Shown here in pieces: positions 9,701-10,380 of a DNA stretch of 10,380 nucleotides (its first letter is position 1; the number at the start of each line of letters is the position of its first letter). Location of the stretch: NCBI GenBank assembly GCA_003573635.1, contig QUTJ01031212.1, positions 1 to 10,380 of the forward strand. Direction: 5' to 3'. Made by a program: the position numbers and the translations under genes. Origin of the DNA: Goniomonas avonlea. Taxonomy: Eukaryota > Cryptophyceae > Goniomonadida > Goniomonadaceae. The notes under the pieces are model-generated. The model made no database searches. It had not been told where the DNA came from and saw only the letters and a list, made by a program, of their open reading frames with translations.

Positions 9701-10019
9701 CACAGAATACACCCGAAACTCAAATCCGCGGTCACCCTTGTCACCTCGGCGACAGCCCAAACGAAGTCCACGAATCGAAGCAATTGAAAACTGGGCAATG
9801 AGGCCGACATCCCCCACGTTCGGTGCGACGTAGTATTCCACTCTGTCAGGAGTAACCACGAACCAACGACGCATCGAGCGACGCAAACCCTTTTTCTGCA
9901 CAAGCAAGGGGAGTCAGGTCAAAAATGTGCGTCCAATATAAACATACCAGTTTCACCAGCCAGCCGCCTCGCAGCTGCTTCCCCACCCTCTTTTCTTCCC
10001 CCTCATCGCTGTCAGTCAT
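611..10019 (-). CDS. PH domain plus kinesin-light-chain-like TPR repeat protein, 14 exons, 3' end outside window
   Basis: One spliced gene. Exons: 9948-10019, 9275-9895, 9147-9229, 8935-9073, 8562-8659, 8079-8163, 7550-7645, 7147-7245, 6495-6635, 6038-6283, 4713-4769, 4208-4336, 1407-1483, 611-794 (2127 nt, 709 codons). Every intron is GT-AG and every junction keeps both the frame and the TPR period. Residues about 17-126 form a PH domain: GGWLVKL, then RRWFVV, and a C-terminal helix carrying AWFTLL with the conserved Trp (residue 116). From about residue 136 come a half TPR and 13 repeats with the pattern HPDYA-x-SLNNLA-x-LY-x8-KAEPLY. PH domains commonly bind phosphoinositides or proteins, and TPR superhelices bind peptides; a scaffold or adaptor role is inferred. 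No heptad coiled coil like that of kinesin light chain is visible, nor any enzyme domain, signal peptide or membrane segment. ATG 10019 is the first Met after an in-frame TAG at 10068-10070. The last exon ends in phase 0, so the protein continues off the left edge. Confidence 0.9.
795..1406 (-). other. Intron 13 (612 nt)
   Basis: Defined by donor GTCAGT at 1406-1401 and acceptor CCAG ending at 795. It contains a perfect 20-bp palindrome (941-960), the short inverted repeat GGTAAC/GTTACC (867-886), and a plus-strand stretch at about 1100-1275 that ends in an AGA-rich tract and faintly recalls a LINE reverse-transcriptase tail (low confidence). Confidence 0.7.
941..960. repeat. Perfect 20-bp palindrome of CTG/CAG units
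   Basis: AGTGCTGCTG is followed directly by its reverse complement CAGCAGCACT. It could extrude as a hairpin without a loop. It lies in intron 13. Confidence 0.9.
1407..1483 (-). CDS. Exon 13: TPR helix A (HPNFPGHLRNLAN)
   Basis: 77 nt, 2.7 kb downstream of exon 12. Acceptor TTACAG, then VINSLRKASNAPHPNFPGHL and RNLAN plus two bases of an ATG, donor GTCAGT. Joined on both sides it reads AEPLYLE|VINSLRKA and NLAN-M-YVLAGKLSQAEPLY, exactly one repeat. It is divergent (HPNFPGHLRNLA for HPDYATSLNNLA), so the call rests mainly on phase and spacing. Confidence 0.82.
1750..2599 (+). pseudogene. Ty3/gypsy (chromovirus-type) integrase relic
   Basis: Decayed retrotransposon integrase. Three frames are needed. 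At 1750-1860 a stretch resembles the end of the zinc-binding domain (AEVAKYIAACLTSQK, with Ser where the second Cys of CxxC is expected). At 1923-2090 the catalytic core starts with DFEGPLP and VAQDAFTSYVELIP, giving the first two acidic residues. From about 2093 another frame gives TIHSAIGLEPARMLY and then FQVGTLVLASYPDQ, KLQPRW and DADEFIV, the C-terminal GPF-like and pre-chromodomain region. Stops at 2091-2093 and 2240-2242 and frame changes break it. The segment between the second catalytic Asp and the HSAIG motif, where the catalytic Glu should be, is missing. It is non-functional and lies antisense within intron 12. Confidence 0.8.
1879..1916 (+). repeat. 21-bp-period tandem duplication in the integrase relic
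   Basis: CCACAGCGGCCTGACAC occurs at 1879-1895 and 1900-1916 (17 of 17 identical, 4-nt spacer). It sits where the integrase relic changes from one frame to another. Confidence 0.9.
2581..2626. repeat. Short direct repeats at the junction of integrase and chromodomain relics
   Basis: AATAATCCTGGAAAAC occurs at 2581-2596 and again at 2611-2626, with a partial copy AAAATCCTGG at 2601-2610. The cluster is exactly where plus-strand integrase coding ends and minus-strand chromodomain coding ends, so it marks a rearrangement breakpoint. Confidence 0.85.
2624..2761 (-). pseudogene. Retrotransposon chromodomain relic, opposite strand to the integrase
   Basis: The minus strand reads VEVKEAILDHHGTTWRNSEF and then CVCWPYNEQDDMWEQFKVL. 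This fits the chromodomain pattern of chromovirus integrases (VEkIldHR...W--SEFlVrW-GY-e-D-tWEp--nL). The Gly usual before the Tyr is missing and the Trp/Tyr positions are kept. The piece is about 46 codons, with no integrase core upstream on the same strand. It is an isolated fragment, facing the integrase relic tail to tail. Confidence 0.75.
3284..3325 (-). pseudogene. Possible Gag CCHC zinc-knuckle relic
   Basis: One minus-strand frame reads CSFCNSKSHTLADC, a perfect C-x2-C-x4-H-x4-C zinc knuckle as found in retrotransposon Gag proteins. An in-frame stop lies two codons upstream and the flanking frames are short, so it can only be a relic. It is on the same strand as the chromodomain and upstream of it, as in a Gag-Pol order with most of Pol deleted. 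A 14-residue motif can arise by chance. Confidence 0.5.
3969..4006. repeat. Short dispersed repeat shared with 104-138
   Basis: AGCAACCAAGTGGCAACAG followed by ACGACACAC matches 104-122 (one mismatch) and the bases after it, apart from a 6-nt insertion. The adjoining CACACTTACTCTCAATTT (about 4003-4020) recurs in altered form at about 4113-4132. The copies lie downstream of exon 12 and of exon 14. Confidence 0.6.
4038..4053 (+). repeat. G16 homopolymer tract
   Basis: Sixteen consecutive G on the plus strand, hence a C16 tract in the transcript, in intron 12. It is prone to length change and to sequencing error. Confidence 0.95.
4208..4336 (-). CDS. Exon 12: TPR repeat (SVNNLAILYDE ... KAEPLYLE)
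   Basis: 43 codons after acceptor ATGTAG (the only TAG acceptor found): ACELLKGGLGEEHAHTLTSV, NNLAILYDETIHDYNKAEPL, YLE. It carries an extra residue or two in the A/B turn (DETIHDYN). Donor GTGTGC, phase 0. Its acceptor lies in one copy of a 73-bp tandem duplication. Confidence 0.9.
4334..4473. repeat. 73-bp-period tandem duplication covering the exon 12 acceptor
   Basis: 4334-4400 and 4407-4473 are 67-bp copies with 3 mismatches and a 6-nt spacer. Copy 1 contains the splice acceptor and first bases of exon 12. Copy 2, upstream in the transcript, carries the same acceptor context. Two of the three mismatches fall in a possible branch-point motif: CTAAC in copy 2, CTGAC in copy 1. Confidence 0.92.
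4337..4712 (-). other. Intron 11 (376 nt)
   Basis: Donor GTGTGA at 4712, acceptor ATGTAG ending at 4337. It consists largely of a CA-rich microsatellite (4594-4680) and the 73-bp tandem duplication next to the acceptor. Confidence 0.8.
4594..4680. repeat. CA/CATA-rich imperfect microsatellite
   Basis: Built of ACACAC, ACATAC, ACATCC and ATACACAT units on the plus strand (GT-rich in the transcript). Very short of G on this strand. It lies in intron 11, just after its donor. Confidence 0.85.
4713..4769 (-). CDS. Exon 11: micro-exon of TPR (ANLYKAMGDGEKAEPLYQQ)
   Basis: Only 19 codons, between acceptor GCTGCAG and donor GTGTGA, both phase 0. It restores INNL|ANLYKAMGD on the 5' side and AEPLYQQ|ACELLKGG on the 3' side. 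The exact fit to the repeat makes it convincing despite its size. Confidence 0.88.
4770..6037 (-). other. Intron 10 (1268 nt)
   Basis: Lies between exon 10 (donor GTAAGT) and exon 11 (acceptor GCTGCAG). The join INNL|ANLYKAMGD leaves no room for a missing exon. I recognise no gene in it. It holds small tandem repeats: TGGTGATGGC twice (4831-4850), GACTCAAAAA units (about 5029-5046), a CA-rich stretch (5262-5286), and degenerate CTGGCnnATAAA units near 5208, 5225, 5290 and 5314. Confidence 0.75.
5207..5326. repeat. Degenerate repeat of CTGGCATATAAA-like units with CA-rich spacers
   Basis: CAGGCGTATAAAC, TCTGGCATAAAAG, TCTGGCGAATAAAC and TCTGGCATATAAAT recur at irregular spacing, with CACGCACAC spacers. 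It looks like an old diverged minisatellite in intron 10. Confidence 0.5.
6038..6283 (-). CDS. Exon 10: two TPR repeats
   Basis: 82 codons after acceptor GTGCAG: GIGDYFKAEPFYFAALNTL, then LPAYSACVNNLANLYKTMGD, YSKAEPLFQEA and EGHPAHAAAINNL. The linker before LPAYSA is about 3 residues longer than in the other repeats. Donor GTAAGT is the best consensus donor of the gene and faces the second longest intron (4770-6037). Confidence 0.92.
6284..6494 (-). other. Intron 9 (211 nt) with complementary G and C tracts
   Basis: Donor GTGCTG followed by (GT)n, acceptor GTGCAG. On the plus strand G10 (6405-6414) and C12 (6464-6475) can pair across about 50 nt. The C-rich segments provide a pyrimidine-rich strand and the G runs could form quadruplexes. 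Confidence 0.8.
6495..6635 (-). CDS. Exon 9: TPR repeat (ANLYKAKGEQ ... NNLANVYK)
   Basis: 47 codons after acceptor CGTCAG. It encodes ANLYKAKGEQGKAVRFYEEE and then ILENRLGVSHPDYGAALNNL and ANVYK. This is the repeat that departs most in helix B: KAVRFYEEE replaces KAEPLYxEA. Donor GTGCTG, phase 0. Confidence 0.9.
6636..7146 (-). other. Intron 8 (511 nt)
   Basis: Donor GTGTGT, acceptor CGTCAG. The exon 8-exon 9 join (NNM|ANLYKAKG) is complete, so no exon is expected inside. Open frames here are low-complexity and on the wrong strand. I see nothing recognisable. Confidence 0.75.
7147..7245 (-). CDS. Exon 8: TPR repeat (MEKAEPLF ... HPDYAASLNNM)
   Basis: 33 codons after acceptor TGGCAG: MEKAEPLFLEAL, RVRRKALGKQ, HPDYAASLNNM. 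Donor GTGTGT, phase 0. It joins exon 9 as NNM|ANLYKAKGE, at the same repeat position as introns 4 and 10. Confidence 0.9.
7246..7549 (-). other. Intron 7 (304 nt)
   Basis: Donor GTCAGG, acceptor TGGCAG. It is pyrimidine-rich in the transcript near the donor and contains three copies of GACGAGAACA on the plus strand (7464-7473, 7474-7483, 7485-7494). No coding content was seen. Confidence 0.8.
7550..7645 (-). CDS. Exon 7: TPR repeat (HPDYATSLNNLAWLHQ)
   Basis: 32 codons after acceptor TCCCAG, reading AKEILKKELGALHPDYATSL and then NNLAWLHQATGK. It starts and ends in phase 0, donor GTCAGG. Length and register match one repeat from the end of helix B to the A/B turn of the next. The 3' junction (ATGK|MEKAEPL) sits at the same repeat position as intron 2. 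Confidence 0.9.
7774..7849. repeat. Three copies of GGAGACGAGACAAGGG
   Basis: Identical 16-bp copies at 7774-7789, 7801-7816 and 7834-7849 (27- and 33-nt periods). The last runs into the G17 tract. In the transcript they form a pyrimidine-rich tract upstream of the exon 7 acceptor. Confidence 0.92.
7847..7863 (+). repeat. G17 homopolymer tract
   Basis: Seventeen consecutive G on the plus strand (C17 in the transcript), at the edge of the 16-bp repeat array in intron 6. Confidence 0.95.
7915..8102. repeat. Partial copies of the exon 6 3' end, direct and inverted
   Basis: 8068-8102 (end of exon 6 plus donor) is matched by 7962-7993, with a single mismatch and one 3-nt gap; the 19-mer CATACAGAGGCTCGGCTTT is identical (8084-8102 and 7975-7993). 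A weaker copy starts at 7915. Antisense copies GCCGAGCCTCTGCAGA lie at 8003-8018 and 8041-8056, with a decayed one near 8029. A perfect 14-bp inverted repeat with an 8-nt loop results at 7979-8014. Confidence 0.88.
8079..8163 (-). CDS. Exon 6: TPR repeat (SSLHNMAGLY ... AEPLYVQ)
   Basis: 85 nt after acceptor TTTGCAG. One base completes Arg, then SYASSLHNMAGLY and KDYAKAEPLYVQ follow. Donor GTGAGC is phase 0. The 3' end of this exon, with its donor, is duplicated inside the following intron (see repeats at 7915-8102). Confidence 0.87.
8164..8561 (-). other. Intron 5 (398 nt)
   Basis: Donor GTGCGC, acceptor TTTGCAG. GT/CT-rich on the plus strand (8440-8530), with no recognisable coding or repeat family. 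Confidence 0.78.
8562..8659 (-). CDS. Exon 5: TPR repeat (ANLYWVMGDYKRAEPHY)
   Basis: 98 nt between acceptor ACCAG and donor GTGCGC. It encodes ANLYWVMGDYKRAEPHYLKA and then AIRRKQYGEGH, and ends with two bases of an Arg codon completed by exon 6. There are no stops and the repeat spacing is kept on both sides. Confidence 0.87.
8935..9073 (-). CDS. Exon 4: TPR repeat (LTNLGGLYQRLNEYTKAEPL)
   Basis: 139 nt after acceptor GCGCAG. One base completes the Thr codon shared with exon 3, then 46 codons follow covering a full TPR and the first helix of the next (ENSADYATSLNSL). It ends in phase 0 with donor GTGCGG. Splicing to exon 5 gives LNSL|ANLY, the canonical helix A sequence of this family. Confidence 0.88.
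9147..9229 (-). CDS. Exon 3: TPR helix B (KDAEPLY)
   Basis: 83 nt, starting in phase 0 after acceptor GCGCAG with YKDAEPLYKAAL and ending at HVDYST after two bases of a codon (donor GTACGC). Joined to exon 4 it gives DYSTCLTNLGGLY, restoring the repeat spacing exactly. Continued reading in frame past the donor loses TPR similarity at once, which supports the 73-nt intron 3 (9074-9146). Confidence 0.87.
9275..9895 (-). CDS. Exon 2: rest of PH domain and first TPR repeats
   Basis: The largest exon, 207 codons (residues 25-231). It opens with KKGLRRSMRRWFVV, the second PH strand, and holds the conserved helix Trp in EEAWFTLL (residue 116). A half TPR begins near residue 136 (KAKKFYEEA), followed by repeats starting at DETPDYAKILNNLA and PTDPDYARSLNILA. 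It ends at EAKGK in phase 0, donor GTATGA. Intron 2 (9230-9274) is only 45 nt. Confidence 0.92.
9948..10019 (-). CDS. Exon 1: start codon and first beta strand of the PH domain
   Basis: Encodes 24 residues: an acidic start (MTDSDEGEE), then GGWLVKL, the usual opening strand of a PH domain. It ends in phase 0 at donor GTATGT (9947). Intron 1 is 52 nt (9896-9947) with acceptor TGCAG. The upstream frame is closed by TAG 17 codons before the ATG, which supports this start. The base at -3 is T, so the start context is not strong. Confidence 0.88.
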
Positions 10020-10112
10020 GAAACCCTCCGTTTGTTCTTTTTTTTGAAAGGGTGTGAAACTTGTAGACTAGATTTCTCCGGTTCCTCGTCATCGGAGAAA
10101 TCGGAGGGTTTC
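10020..10112 (-). promoter_or_regulatory. 5' leader with nested inverted repeats ending at the start codon
   Basis: GAAACCCTCCG (10020-10030) and CGGAGGGTTTC (10102-10112) are an 11-bp perfect inverted repeat; its 3' arm in the transcript directly abuts the ATG at 10019. Inside it, GATTTCTCCG (10071-10080) and CGGAGAAATC (10093-10102) form a second perfect 10-bp repeat with a 12-nt loop, sharing one base with the outer arm. If transcribed, the leader could hide the start codon in structure. The regulatory role is inference. Confidence 0.5.
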
Positions 10113-10139
10113 TACTCTGTCGTCATCGACACATATGGA

Positions 10140-10205
10140 GATGAGAGGCACACGCAACGAAGTAGCTCTGAAACGATGAGAGGCACACGCAACGAAGTAG
10201 CTCTG
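10140..10205. repeat. 35-bp-period tandem repeat upstream of the gene
   Basis: GATGAGAGGCACACGCAACG followed by AAGTAGCTCTG (31 bp) is at 10140-10170 and, identical, at 10175-10205. It is 120-190 bp upstream of the start codon, so it may lie in the promoter or 5' UTR. Confidence 0.93.
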
Positions 10206-10224
10206 GAAGGAAACGAATAGTATA

Positions 10225-10247
10225 AACTGGCCCAAACAGGGCCAGTT
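10225..10247. promoter_or_regulatory. Inverted repeat AACTGGCCC-aaaca-GGGCCAGTT in upstream region
   Basis: A perfect 9-bp inverted repeat with a 5-nt loop, about 210 bp upstream of the ATG. TATAAA lies next to it on the plus strand (10221-10226) and TTTATACTA on the minus strand. It could be a protein-binding palindrome; nothing proves that. The remaining upstream sequence to 10380 shows no gene I recognise. Confidence 0.4.
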
Positions 10248-10380
10248 ACACACCCGCGCCTGGGAGAACCCCCTCCGTAGCGCATGCTGTATTTTAAAAA
10301 ACACAACATATCGAACCAAGTCTCGTCACAACCAGCCCAAACCCATGAACCCGCAACACAACCCCCAAAAACATGCAAAG

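Noticed and set aside
611-10019. Calling the gene kinesin light chain (KLC)
   Set aside because: The TPRs are of KLC type, but the N-terminal coiled coil of KLC is replaced by a PH domain and the repeat number is at least twice the usual six.

Overview
The window is nuclear DNA from an intron-rich eukaryote, most likely a unicellular one (an alga or other protist). The species cannot be fixed from the sequence. The reasons are a single gene cut by many GT-AG introns of 45 to about 2,700 nt, homopolymeric G/C tracts and CA-rich microsatellites in those introns, and decayed chromovirus-type (Ty3/gypsy) retrotransposon pieces. There are no bacterial-style operons, tRNAs, rRNAs or CRISPR arrays.

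Almost the whole window (611-10019, minus strand) is one gene. I rebuilt 14 consecutive exons by matching GT-AG junctions, reading phase and the period of the encoded repeat. All 13 complete junctions keep the frame. The product is at least 709 residues: a short acidic N-terminus, a pleckstrin-homology (PH) domain at about residues 17-126, then a half repeat and 13 tandem kinesin-light-chain-like TPR units of 41-45 residues, with signatures such as HPDYATSLNNLA and KAEPLY. The C-terminus lies beyond position 1. The likely role is a membrane- or phosphoinositide-associated scaffold that binds other proteins through its TPR superhelix. The kinesin light chain coiled coil is not seen, so it should not be called a true kinesin light chain.

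Layout from the gene's 5' end (right to left): 10020-10380 is the upstream region, with a nested inverted repeat whose inner end touches the ATG, a 35-bp tandem repeat and a palindrome. 9948-10019 and 9275-9895 encode the PH domain and first TPRs. 7147-9229 is a cluster of six small exons. 6038-6635 holds two larger TPR exons. 4713-4769 and 4208-4336 are small TPR exons. 1484-4207 is a 2.7-kb intron filled with retroelement debris. 1407-1483 and 611-794 are the last exons in the window. 1-610 is the start of the next intron.

The points most worth a second look are these. Introns recur at equivalent positions of the TPR repeat, a trace of exon duplication. Intron 6 carries sense and antisense copies of the 3' end of exon 6, including its splice donor. 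A 73-bp tandem duplication covers the acceptor of exon 12. The retroelement relic has its integrase on one strand and its chromodomain on the other, meeting at a short repeat. The 5' leader can form a hairpin ending exactly at the start codon.
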